DNA of 64,000 nucleotides, taken from the IMG/VR virus record IMGVR_UViG_3300044970_002959, positions 1 to 64,000 of that record; one strand, written 5' to 3'. Positions 25,805-34,267 of the stretch are shown here, piece after piece (position 1 is the first letter of the stretch; the number at the start of each line of letters is the position of its first letter). The notes under the pieces were generated by a model. It saw nothing but the letters and a program-made list of their open reading frames with translations. It made no database searches and was not told the origin of the DNA. Source of the DNA: a virus. The position numbers and the translations under genes were made by a program.

Positions 25805-28666
25805 ATGTCGATTAAATATTATGCTAATAAAGTACAAGAAACATCTAATACAACTACCACCATTAATCCCGGTGGCAACCTTGTGCTAAATGGCGCATCC
25901 GTAGGCTACAGGAGTTTGTCTGGCACTATAGGACCAAACAACAGCTTATCTTATTATATTTATCGTATAGACGCATCCGCTAATTTTGAATGGGAAATTG
26001 GTATTGGTTATATCTCTAGTAGCGGTGGAGTTAACCAGCTAGTAAGAGAAAAGGTAATAGCCTCTAGTACTGCTGGTGGATTTGTTGGTTTCACAGCAGG
26101 TACGAAATACATAGAACCAATTATTAGTCAAGATAGAGTCAACTCTTCTTTCGTTAACCTAGAAGAAAGATCATCAAGCTTCACAGCCCCGGTAGCATCC
26201 GCCACATATGTAATAGATGCTTCGTCAAATAATATTACTGTTTCTTTACCTAGCGTTTCCGGTATAGAGCCCGTTGTTTTGGGTTTCATGCTAAATAAGA
26301 CCATAGGAAATCAATTCGAACAATCTGGTGCTATTGAACTAGTTCCTAGCGGCACAGAAACCATCAATGGCACAAATTTACCATATGATATTTCTATTAA
26401 AAAAGACTATATACAATTAATATCTGTACCCTCTCAGAGCGGATGGTTGGTATTGGACCCTATCCAGGACTCTACCACAGCTTATGGTAATGTTGGTACT
26501 ATTCAATTTGCTAATAATCAAGCTTTTAGTGGAGTAGCTTCTTTGTCTTGGGAGCCAACCTCTAGCTCTTTATTAGTCGGTGGTTCTGGAACTATATTGT
26601 CCGCGGATGTAATAATCCCAACAGGTACGCAAACAGTTGTATTTAATGAACAATCATTAGATAAAGATTTCAGAGTAGAAGGTAGTGGCAGCACACACTT
26701 ATTATTCGTGGATGCTAGCACAAACAATGTTGGCATAAATACTTCGAACCTTACCGATAAACTAACCATCACATCAACTTCGGGCTCTGGTCTAACCATA
26801 CAAGCTAGTGGTGCTGGTCCCGCAATATCTCTTAAAAATACCGCTCTTAGTGGAGTAGCATCATCAAATACCATAGGAAGCATATCTTTTGATGCTCTAA
26901 ATAACTCGGGCAATCCTGTTCAATATGCAGAGATATATGGTAAAATATTATCTAATAATAGTCTATCAGAAGATTCTGTTGTTAATATAGATGTAAATAA
27001 AGATGGATCTAAAGAAACTGTAGCTTCTTTTAGTGCTAGCGGAGTTACTCTTGGCTTTAATAGCCAAAATGTTGATGGCATTTTGTTGGGTTCTGTTTCT
27101 AGTAATCAAGGAGATAATGTTGTTCTAGGTTACTATAATAATGTTTGCGGTAATAATTCGGTGGTTTTGGGAAATAATGCTGTTTTATCTACTGGCACTT
27201 TTGGTGGTATTATTGGTCTCGACCATACCGCATCTGGTAATAATGTGTGGATCATCGGCGGGTCGGGAGTAACAGCAACGGGCAATAATAGTGTATACCT
27301 AGCATTAAACAACAATACCTATGTAAAAATTGATAATCAGTCTAAGCTAAGATATACAACACAATCTACAGATAATGTTTCTATTGGCATTAATAATACT
27401 GCTATTTTAGCTAGTGGAGTAGAAGAGTCGTTGTCTATGGAGTTCGTGAACTCTTCTGGAGTACAAAAAACGGGCTTGTTAATATCTAGTCAAATAAACG
27501 GCGTGGTTGGCGGTTCGGAGAATACAGCACTAACCGCAAAAATTATTCAAGACGGAACTCAGTCTCAGGTCGTGAGAGTAGAGAAAAATAATGTTGTTAT
27601 TGGTAAAAACGCAACAGTAGGCAACAATGTTATTTATGGTCACGACAATTCTGTTCTATCTAGTGGTAATATAGTATATGGAAAAAATATCAATGCTAGT
27701 GGTACAAATAATGTATTGCTTGGTAAAAATATTAGTGGTAGCGGAAATAATATTACCGTATTAGGATCAGATAATACGTGTGGAGCATCGGGTAATCTTG
27801 GCGTGATAATGGTCGGAAACAACAATCTTGCTAATGAAGACTATGTTGTGGCTATAGGTGATAATAATGCTGCTAGTGGTCTTTATGCTATAGCTTGTGG
27901 ATATAATAACGGAGCACATGCGGAGTATTCTGTTGCTGTTGGCTCCGATAACTTGGCTTTATCTAGAGCTAGTGTGTTGGTTGGCAGAAGCAATAGCGCT
28001 AGTGGCACATCGTTAGATGCTTCTGTATTTGCTGTTGGTATTGGAAATACAGCTAGTATCAGCAACTCTGGAATTTTGGTTGGTTATGGTAATGAGCTTT
28101 ATGGATCTGGTGGCTTATTGTGTGGTACTGATTTGTATGCTTCTGGCAATAATAATATTGTTGTAGGAAGATCTTCTGATGTAGTTGGAACAAATAATGT
28201 AATAGTAGGCCATAATATTGCTTATTCTGGATCTAATAGCGTAGTTATTTCTGGTAGTGGATTGGTATCTTTATCTGTTGGCCCAGCTAGTTTAAATGTA
28301 GTTAGTAGTGGAGTGTTGTATTCTGGATATCCTACCACTGGCGGAGGCTCACCACTAGTAATAGAAAACAATATAATAAAAGCCTCTACCAGTTCCGAAA
28401 GATACAAAGAAAACATAAGGCCATACGACAAAGGCCTTGAAGACTTAATGAAATTGGATCCTGTTTATTTTAATTATAAAGGGAATCCAACAACCAGAGC
28501 TGGCTTAATAGCAGAAAAAGTTTCAGCGTCCGGCCTGGAAGAATTTGTTGTAAGAGAAGACAACGGGACTATAGAAAGCATTAATTATCATCATATGATA
28601 GTTTTATTAATTAATTCAATTAAAGAACTTCAGGCAGAAATTAATGAGCTTAAAAAAAATAACTAA
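25805..28666 (+). CDS. Tail fibre: YadA-like beta-roll shaft with S74 self-cleaving chaperone
   Basis: A 953-residue probable receptor-binding fibre. The N-terminal part is phage-fibre-like. Residues about 427-825 are made of short repeats of the YadA head type (for example 'NNVVIGKNATVGNNVIYG', 'YVVAIGDNNAASGLYAIACG', 'YSVAVGSDNLAL'), which build a trimeric left-handed beta roll. The C-terminus is an intramolecular chaperone of family S74: 'TSSERYKENIRPYDKGLEDL', 'RAGLIAEKV', 'INYHHMIVLLINSIKELQ'. The Ser-Lys dyad would be S863 and K868, five residues apart as in endosialidases, with self-cleavage next to S863. The gene follows the tape measure with GGGAG as its ribosome site. Confidence 0.85.
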   Translation: MSIKYYANKVQETSNTTTTINPGGNLVLNGASVGYRSLSGTIGPNNSLSYYIYRIDASANFEWEIGIGYISSSGGVNQLVREKVIASSTAGGFVGFTAGTKYIEPIISQDRVNSSFVNLEERSSSFTAPVASATYVIDASSNNITVSLPSVSGIEPVVLGFMLNKTIGNQFEQSGAIELVPSGTETINGTNLPYDISIKKDYIQLISVPSQSGWLVLDPIQDSTTAYGNVGTIQFANNQAFSGVASLSWEPTSSSLLVGGSGTILSADVIIPTGTQTVVFNEQSLDKDFRVEGSGSTHLLFVDASTNNVGINTSNLTDKLTITSTSGSGLTIQASGAGPAISLKNTALSGVASSNTIGSISFDALNNSGNPVQYAEIYGKILSNNSLSEDSVVNIDVNKDGSKETVASFSASGVTLGFNSQNVDGILLGSVSSNQGDNVVLGYYNNVCGNNSVVLGNNAVLSTGTFGGIIGLDHTASGNNVWIIGGSGVTATGNNSVYLALNNNTYVKIDNQSKLRYTTQSTDNVSIGINNTAILASGVEESLSMEFVNSSGVQKTGLLISSQINGVVGGSENTALTAKIIQDGTQSQVVRVEKNNVVIGKNATVGNNVIYGHDNSVLSSGNIVYGKNINASGTNNVLLGKNISGSGNNITVLGSDNTCGASGNLGVIMVGNNNLANEDYVVAIGDNNAASGLYAIACGYNNGAHAEYSVAVGSDNLALSRASVLVGRSNSASGTSLDASVFAVGIGNTASISNSGILVGYGNELYGSGGLLCGTDLYASGNNNIVVGRSSDVVGTNNVIVGHNIAYSGSNSVVISGSGLVSLSVGPASLNVVSSGVLYSGYPTTGGGSPLVIENNIIKASTSSERYKENIRPYDKGLEDLMKLDPVYFNYKGNPTTRAGLIAEKVSASGLEEFVVREDNGTIESINYHHMIVLLINSIKELQAEINELKKNN

Positions 28667-28695
28667 TTTTAGTTAGATTATCATAGGATTTATTT

Positions 28696-30138
28696 ATGTC
28701 TATAACAATAGGAGAAGCAACTCTGGACTCAACATCAACGCCTATGGTCAAGGTAGCGTATGATTACTTCAAAAGTAAGTCCGGAGAGGTTTTAGGCGGT
28801 AATACCATCTTTACTATTAGCGGTACGGTTACTGTCGAGGATGGAGGACTGTCTGGTTCTTCGGTAATGACAAAACTAAAAAGCATAAGAGATATGGGTA
28901 AGCAGAGTACCTGTGTGCCTGTGAATATTCCTGGATTTTTTAATGGGCAGGGTAGAATTTCCAATGTAAGCATAGAACAAGGTCCCGATCCAACATGGGT
29001 TAATCAGGGTGGATATAGTATTGAGGTGAGAACACCTATCGAGAATTTGCCCCCTAATAGTTTAGGAATTACAAAAGATGATTGCGTTACAGACCTTAGC
29101 ATATCGGAAAGTATAGAAATAGGTGAAGAATCTCATGGAATTATTATAGATTCTATGGGTAGTTCTTTTGTTAAGTTTACGAACAAGATTAGCGTTACTT
29201 GCAAGCCTTTGTGTTCTAGTAGCGGAACCCCCTTTAGTAAAGCTTTAGGGGTTGTGAAAAGACTCATAAAAATTGGTCCGCAAAATGATATTTTTTCTGA
29301 ATATAAAAACTGGAAAATATGCTTACAAGATAGAACACTAGAAATGAGTTCCGAAGGAAGTTTAAATTTTTCATCTACTATAATAATGCTACCTCCAACA
29401 ACCACACATCTTGCATTAGTAAACTTAAGTTTTGGTAGCAGCAGATCCTATGATTCCGAAACGCAAACAAAAACCATATCCGGAACTATTACTGGCTTGG
29501 CGCCGATATCTTGGTCAGACTTAGTGAATTTGGGAGATACTTGCTCCGCCTCAAAAATAGCCAATGCCGATGCTGCTCTATCAGAGATTAAAGGTAGATA
29601 TAGAGATGTATCTTCTTGGGACGGAATGGATTTGCTTTTAACCAGAACGGCTAACTGTCCGGAAACATCCACTAATATCCCTACCGGCCAATGCGGTAAT
29701 TCTACACAGCCACAGGTAGGATGTTTAGAGCCGTCAAACTCTACTATTTCCAAAAATAGAACAGAAGGATCTATTAATTTTAGTTTTGAGTGGGCGAGCA
29801 CGGAATCTGGTCAGTGTGCGAGCGAAGGAAATAAAACAGAAGTGATTATTGATGTTGATGATCCTCAACCAACACTAGTAGAACATAGTATCATTGGTCA
29901 CGGAACATCTATACAGAATATCAATTGCAAAACAGCCAAGCGCGTGTCTGGTACACTTACCATTACATCTCAAGGAGGAGGATGTCCATCTCCGGCCAAC
30001 TGTTCATCAGGATCAGATAATCTTATGGAGCAGATTAATCAACACACCGGAGACGGTACCTATTATACTATCGGTCATACAGAGACCCAAACACTTAATT
30101 CGTATAGCTTAAAAATAGATCTTATTAAGGGTTGCTAA
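28696..30138 (+). CDS. Tail-tip protein A (paralogue pair), unknown family
   Basis: A 480-residue beta-rich, Cys-rich protein, paralogous to the next gene. It is made of several similar units, each with a strand pattern 'xxxGTxxG' followed by a helix: 'IFTISGTVTVEDGG', 'TKTISGTITGLAPISWSDL', 'RVSGTLTITSQGGG'. The shared start 'VAYDYFKSKSGEVLGG' matches 'TSYEYNKFGEVIIGG' in the neighbour. Downstream of the tape measure this is the place for distal tail or baseplate-ring proteins, so a Dit-like or tail-tip ring role is inferred from position. The stop is separated from the next ATG by 1 base. Confidence 0.4.
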   Translation: MSITIGEATLDSTSTPMVKVAYDYFKSKSGEVLGGNTIFTISGTVTVEDGGLSGSSVMTKLKSIRDMGKQSTCVPVNIPGFFNGQGRISNVSIEQGPDPTWVNQGGYSIEVRTPIENLPPNSLGITKDDCVTDLSISESIEIGEESHGIIIDSMGSSFVKFTNKISVTCKPLCSSSGTPFSKALGVVKRLIKIGPQNDIFSEYKNWKICLQDRTLEMSSEGSLNFSSTIIMLPPTTTHLALVNLSFGSSRSYDSETQTKTISGTITGLAPISWSDLVNLGDTCSASKIANADAALSEIKGRYRDVSSWDGMDLLLTRTANCPETSTNIPTGQCGNSTQPQVGCLEPSNSTISKNRTEGSINFSFEWASTESGQCASEGNKTEVIIDVDDPQPTLVEHSIIGHGTSIQNINCKTAKRVSGTLTITSQGGGCPSPANCSSGSDNLMEQINQHTGDGTYYTIGHTETQTLNSYSLKIDLIKGC

Positions 30139-30139
30139 A

Positions 30140-31591
30140 ATGAGTTCATTTAATTTTGTAAATGTTGGCGGAACCAATCTTAGGCCAGCTCCGTATGTTA
30201 GCACTAGTTACGAGTACAATAAGTTTGGAGAGGTTATTATAGGTGGTGTTTTGCTAGTTACGCTAAACGGAACTTTGGTTGGTGAAGATATTATTAGTCA
30301 AATGAATAATTTAAGTTATAAGCAAATGAACACAAATTGTATTAATGTTATAATTGGGTGTTCTGGTAATAGTGATTTTTTAGATGGTTCTGGCAGAATT
30401 AGATCAATAGACATAAATCCATCGGACCAGCCTTTCGTGGCTACTTATAGTATGCAGATAGCGATAGAAACAATAGGAGGCAAACCAGCTGTTGAGCCAG
30501 ACTCTCAATTTTTAAAAAATAATTGTTTGAAAAACGTAGAATACTTACAAAGCTATAGTGAGACAATTAGTATTCAGGCAGAAGGATCAACTATAGGTTC
30601 TACAGATTCTATTATGAATGTTAGTAAATCATATGTAAAAGCTTCTGGACAAATATCTGTAGCTTCTTATGGTAGAGAAATTTGCGGAGTACCTGAATTT
30701 AAAGGAATAGATCAGTCCCTTGATATCATTAAACAAAGAGCAAATGCTCTATTATCCTTACAGTCATGCGACACCAGCCCCATCTCTACGTTTAGCGGAT
30801 GGTCCAAATGGCTAGACACAAAAAGGTTAGACATAGATACTGGCACAGGTACCGTAACCTGGTCTTTTGATCTATATATGAGCAAAGGAGGATGCGCTCC
30901 ATCAGCATGGGTGGACATAACAACAGAAGATAAATTTGATGAAAAAAAGAAAATGAAAACCAAAATTATCAACGGAACCATCAAGGGTCTGTCCTCAGCA
31001 ACAACAGACTATCTTGGTAATAAAGCCTCTGGTTCTGATAAAATGAGTAATGCTATGTCTGCTTATGGAAAGATATCCTCTTCTATTACTTCTGGTTCGT
31101 GGGCTGGAGATGGTATAGTATTGTCTGGTACCGAGGGTTCTTGCATAGCCCCAGACCCATGCGTAAATAATAAGGTTTGTTATCAACGAATATCTAGCAA
31201 TATTACTAAATCTATTATAAGTGGTGAAATAACTTTTAGTGCAGAATTTGGAGATGTGAGCGCTTGTAAGGCAAACGGAGGAGGTATAGGCACTATTGAT
31301 GTTAGTGTAGAAATTAGCAATCCGTCAGTGAAAATTGTGGAAATTATAGTGCCTAATGGTGTAAATGCTATTGTGCAACCAATAGGGGATACTCCAGCAA
31401 GAGCTACAGTAACAGCCAGAGGAACGCTATCAGGATGCGATCAAAGTAAGATCGCTCAATTAAAAAACTGCGTTCTAACAGAACTCAATAAAAAAGCTAG
31501 TAATTTTAATGGATGGATTATACTTAAGAACAAGGAATCTATTGGAAATTTTTCTTATAGTTTAACTAGAGAGTATATAAGATGCGGCTAG
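30140..31591 (+). CDS. Tail-tip protein B (paralogue pair), unknown family
   Basis: The 483-residue protein has the same length and internal repeat plan as the upstream gene: 'LLVTLNGTLVGEDIISQ', 'VKASGQISVASYG', 'TKIINGTIKGLSSATTDY', 'TVTARGTLSGCDQSK'. Four such units suggest an evolved tandem of one small beta domain. It ends 'SIGNFSYSLTREYIRCG', comparable to 'TLNSYSLKIDLIKGC' upstream. It overlaps the next gene by 10 bases. Two different but related subunits could form a hetero-ring or stacked rings at the tail tip. Confidence 0.4.
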   Translation: MSSFNFVNVGGTNLRPAPYVSTSYEYNKFGEVIIGGVLLVTLNGTLVGEDIISQMNNLSYKQMNTNCINVIIGCSGNSDFLDGSGRIRSIDINPSDQPFVATYSMQIAIETIGGKPAVEPDSQFLKNNCLKNVEYLQSYSETISIQAEGSTIGSTDSIMNVSKSYVKASGQISVASYGREICGVPEFKGIDQSLDIIKQRANALLSLQSCDTSPISTFSGWSKWLDTKRLDIDTGTGTVTWSFDLYMSKGGCAPSAWVDITTEDKFDEKKKMKTKIINGTIKGLSSATTDYLGNKASGSDKMSNAMSAYGKISSSITSGSWAGDGIVLSGTEGSCIAPDPCVNNKVCYQRISSNITKSIISGEITFSAEFGDVSACKANGGGIGTIDVSVEISNPSVKIVEIIVPNGVNAIVQPIGDTPARATVTARGTLSGCDQSKIAQLKNCVLTELNKKASNFNGWIILKNKESIGNFSYSLTREYIRCG

Positions 31592-32967
31592 GACCATCAA
31601 CATATAAAAAGTTTTTTTCTGGGATTTCTAGCAACGAATTTGTTAGAGTATCAGACATAAATAATAATCACAATTATACAGGCTCTGCTTACGACATACC
31701 ACGGTATGATTTTACTAATAACAACGGAGGCTGGACAACCTCTCCCACCTCGGGAACTCCTTTTGTTTGGGAACCAGGAAGATGGTATATAGTTGGAAAT
31801 AACAATAAGCAGGCCATCTTGACCAGCCCCAGCATACCACACAATACTTATAAAGTAGTAGTTGAACATAAATGGAACTTTGAAAACATACTAGACCATG
31901 GAAAACTACAGTGCTCTATAGATAATGGTGTTAATTGGGTTGAGATTCCGTCTGTCTTATTTAGCGAAGGATGGTACAATACAACGAATGGATGGAGTGG
32001 CCTACAAAATAAATATATCCGTAGTGAATGTCTTATAAATCTAACAGGATTGCCGATTGGCCCAGGTTTTAAAATTAGATTTGTTGGTATTTGGAATAAT
32101 AGTACCTTAACACCAAATCCCAACTGGGATATATCCTCTGTTTCTATCGAAGGATTGGGTTCTGTATCGTACACATATCAAATTACTAAATATGAGATTA
32201 CAAATAACGAGTATTGCCTATTTTTAAATAGTGTTGATCCCGCAGGAACTAATCCAAATAGCATCTACACAGCAGAAATGACATCATCCGCAACAGGAGG
32301 AATACAGCTGCTACCATCTGCCCCAAACGGCCATAAGTATATGACAAAGACAAATATGGGAAATAAACCAGTTAATTTTATTAATTGGTGGAGAGCAGCG
32401 AGATATTGCAATTGGCTATATAATGGAGGTAATAAGTATAGAAAAAGCGATAATACTAGTATAGCACCACAAAATTTTGGCGCCTACAATATCGGCACCA
32501 CAACTTCGGGATCTACTCTGTTTAGGCCCTTGAGTAGTAGGTTTAGGATACCAACACTAAATGAGTGGATAAAGGCTGGATACTACATGGGAGATGGTGA
32601 AAACTCTGGATATTGGTCGTATCCGACACAAAAAAATATCACACCAGAATGTATAAGTATTGTTACTTCTGGCGGAGATCCGATAGTGTCACCGACCCAC
32701 TCTACTTTTCTATCTTTAGATGCTAGTATTATTCAGGACTTTAATTTAGAGATTCTTAGTAGTATTTATTCTGATACTATGGTTAGACCCATTCATAATC
32801 AAATCATTCTTAATTCACAAATGTATGAAGATGTGCTTGTAGAAACAAAGGATACCGGAACGATGATTAATTCACAAATGTATGGAGATGTGCTCGTAGA
32901 ACCGAAGGATACCGGAACGATGGTTAATTCGCAAATGTATGGAGATGTGCTTGTGGTTAGTTCATAG
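31582..32967 (+). CDS. Tail adhesin with N-terminal half of an FGE/C-lectin domain
   Basis: A 461-residue protein. Residues 40-190 form a beta-sandwich lectin-like domain ('GKLQCSIDNGVNWVEIP', 'FKIRFVGIWNNST'). Residues 197-371 are the first half of a formylglycine-generating-enzyme (sulfatase-modifying, C-type-lectin) fold: 'YQITKYEITNNEYCLFLNS', 'NKPVNFINWWRAARYCNWLY', 'RIPTLNEWIKAGYYMGDG'. The domain breaks off at 'PIVSP' and its second half begins the gene at 34268. After the break come a phage-type ending 'DTMVRPIHNQ' and 2.7 copies of a 19-residue repeat ('NSQMYGDVLVEPKDTGTM'). Such domains display ligand-binding surfaces; enzyme activity is unlikely. Confidence 0.6.
   Translation: MRLGPSTYKKFFSGISSNEFVRVSDINNNHNYTGSAYDIPRYDFTNNNGGWTTSPTSGTPFVWEPGRWYIVGNNNKQAILTSPSIPHNTYKVVVEHKWNFENILDHGKLQCSIDNGVNWVEIPSVLFSEGWYNTTNGWSGLQNKYIRSECLINLTGLPIGPGFKIRFVGIWNNSTLTPNPNWDISSVSIEGLGSVSYTYQITKYEITNNEYCLFLNSVDPAGTNPNSIYTAEMTSSATGGIQLLPSAPNGHKYMTKTNMGNKPVNFINWWRAARYCNWLYNGGNKYRKSDNTSIAPQNFGAYNIGTTTSGSTLFRPLSSRFRIPTLNEWIKAGYYMGDGENSGYWSYPTQKNITPECISIVTSGGDPIVSPTHSTFLSLDASIIQDFNLEILSSIYSDTMVRPIHNQIILNSQMYEDVLVETKDTGTMINSQMYGDVLVEPKDTGTMVNSQMYGDVLVVSS
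32812..32964 (+). repeat. 57-bp tandem repeat at 3' end of adhesin gene
   Basis: Three units start at 32812, 32869 and 32926 (the last is truncated by the gene end). The units are nearly identical in DNA, so the duplication is recent. Each encodes NSQMYxDVLV followed, in the first two, by ExKDTGTMx. The SQxYxDVL core resembles the C-terminal 'VSQxxxEVL' ending of many phage tail proteins. Confidence 0.85.
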
Positions 32968-33044
32968 GATGCAATTGAACAAAATGAATAATGGTGTAAT
33001 TATAACTATATCAGTCTAAATTTTTAAGTTTTAGGAGATTTAAA
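32968..33044 (+). promoter_or_regulatory. Putative promoter in adhesin intergenic gap (RGTGTA motif)
   Basis: ATGGTGTAATTATAAC (core 32993-32998) resembles the motif in the gaps at 2253, 7473 and 10681. It lies 47 bases before the next ATG, which has an AGGAG ribosome site. Weak evidence: A/T-rich similarity and position only. Confidence 0.25.
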
Positions 33045-34235
33045 ATGGCCATTGTTTTTTATGAGGGATTCAATTATTCTACTAATGATTTGCCAAATAT
33101 AGATACAACATATTGGTCATCCAGCCATCCCCTAGAAATCTCTTATGGCGAGGGAAGAACAAACAATCAAATACGCATACCGGGTCACCCATTTGCGGCG
33201 CCAGTAGAGAAAAGTATAAGTTTATCCAATTTTATAGATCCTCTATCTACTAATAGCTGTTTTGGTCTAGGATTTAGTGCAGCAGGAATCGGTCATTCAC
33301 ATACCGCCTATACTGCAGCTCCACACAGAGTAAAGTACTTGACTTTTACAAATTCTGCTAATAATATTGTATTAGAAATAAATACTATAAGAACTACATA
33401 TAACAATGCTGTTAGTATCGGTCTAGAACTGGTCCAGAGTGGGACTGTGGTTGCCGTTTACGATTTTAGCAGCGTGCTTGGTCGCAGCTGGGGCTATTCA
33501 CATCTCGGTAATGATCAGTATATTATTAATACCTCCATTTATTTAGAGTTTTTTATAGATCCCACAAATAGTAACACTATCCAGATTAGAGCTAGTCAAG
33601 ACGGAGGAACCATACATGGATACTTAAAAAACTTATCTGGCGATACAGTCACATCTATTACTGGATTTAGTTCATTAAAATCGATATCTTTTTATGGTAG
33701 AAGTGATTTTGCCAGTCAAATTCACTCAATTGATGACCTATATTTATCAGCCGGAAATAATATTACTGAGTGTCTTTTTGGGCCTAGTGTTAGAATATAT
33801 AGATTATCACTTACTGGCAATAGTTCTACTACCGAATGGACAGCAAATAACTCAAACAGTCAGCACCTCAATCTAAACAACGCTGATGGAGATTCCAACT
33901 ACATATATTCTCCAATGAATACCCCTGGACAAACATCAATATTTGATATATCTAATATAGCATCTCCGCCAGCTGGAAATTTAGAAATAATACTAAAGCC
34001 TGTAAATATAGTTCGTAAAACCAGCATAAATAGTAATGCTAAGTTTGTCAATGTTATGACAGACGGCACAACCTCAACCGTATATGATTTAGGGCCAGAA
34101 AAAACAGTAGTATCCAATGAATACCGTGTTATTTCTAGTTTTGTAAATTTAAATCCAGCTACATCAAATCCATGGACAATTCAGGATATTAATAATATGC
34201 AAATAGGAATTAAGAATCTAGGCGTAGCTTCTTAG
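33045..34235 (+). CDS. Tail fibre/tip protein with LamG-like lectin fold (inserted between FGE halves)
   Basis: A 396-residue protein. The N-terminal half looks like a concanavalin/LamG-type beta sandwich ('IVFYEGFNYSTNDLPN', 'IYLEFFIDPTNSNTIQI', 'SIDDLYLSAG'). After it comes a second beta domain with the pattern 'GPSVRIYRLSLTGNSSTTEW', 'QHLNLNNADGDSNYIYSP', which I recognise as common in siphophage tail proteins where it follows a LamG-like part. It has its own AGGAG site. It is the complete gene inside the segment that separates the two halves of an FGE-fold domain, so it may have arrived with that segment. Confidence 0.5.
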   Translation: MAIVFYEGFNYSTNDLPNIDTTYWSSSHPLEISYGEGRTNNQIRIPGHPFAAPVEKSISLSNFIDPLSTNSCFGLGFSAAGIGHSHTAYTAAPHRVKYLTFTNSANNIVLEINTIRTTYNNAVSIGLELVQSGTVVAVYDFSSVLGRSWGYSHLGNDQYIINTSIYLEFFIDPTNSNTIQIRASQDGGTIHGYLKNLSGDTVTSITGFSSLKSISFYGRSDFASQIHSIDDLYLSAGNNITECLFGPSVRIYRLSLTGNSSTTEWTANNSNSQHLNLNNADGDSNYIYSPMNTPGQTSIFDISNIASPPAGNLEIILKPVNIVRKTSINSNAKFVNVMTDGTTSTVYDLGPEKTVVSNEYRVISSFVNLNPATSNPWTIQDINNMQIGIKNLGVAS

Positions 34236-34267
34236 AAAGATACTAAAAGATATTTAAAAGGATTATC

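Noticed and set aside
32695-34267. A self-splicing intron between the FGE halves
   Set aside because: The segment has a complete structural gene with its own ribosome site and the second half has its own start and ribosome site; no intron core structure or homing gene is visible there.
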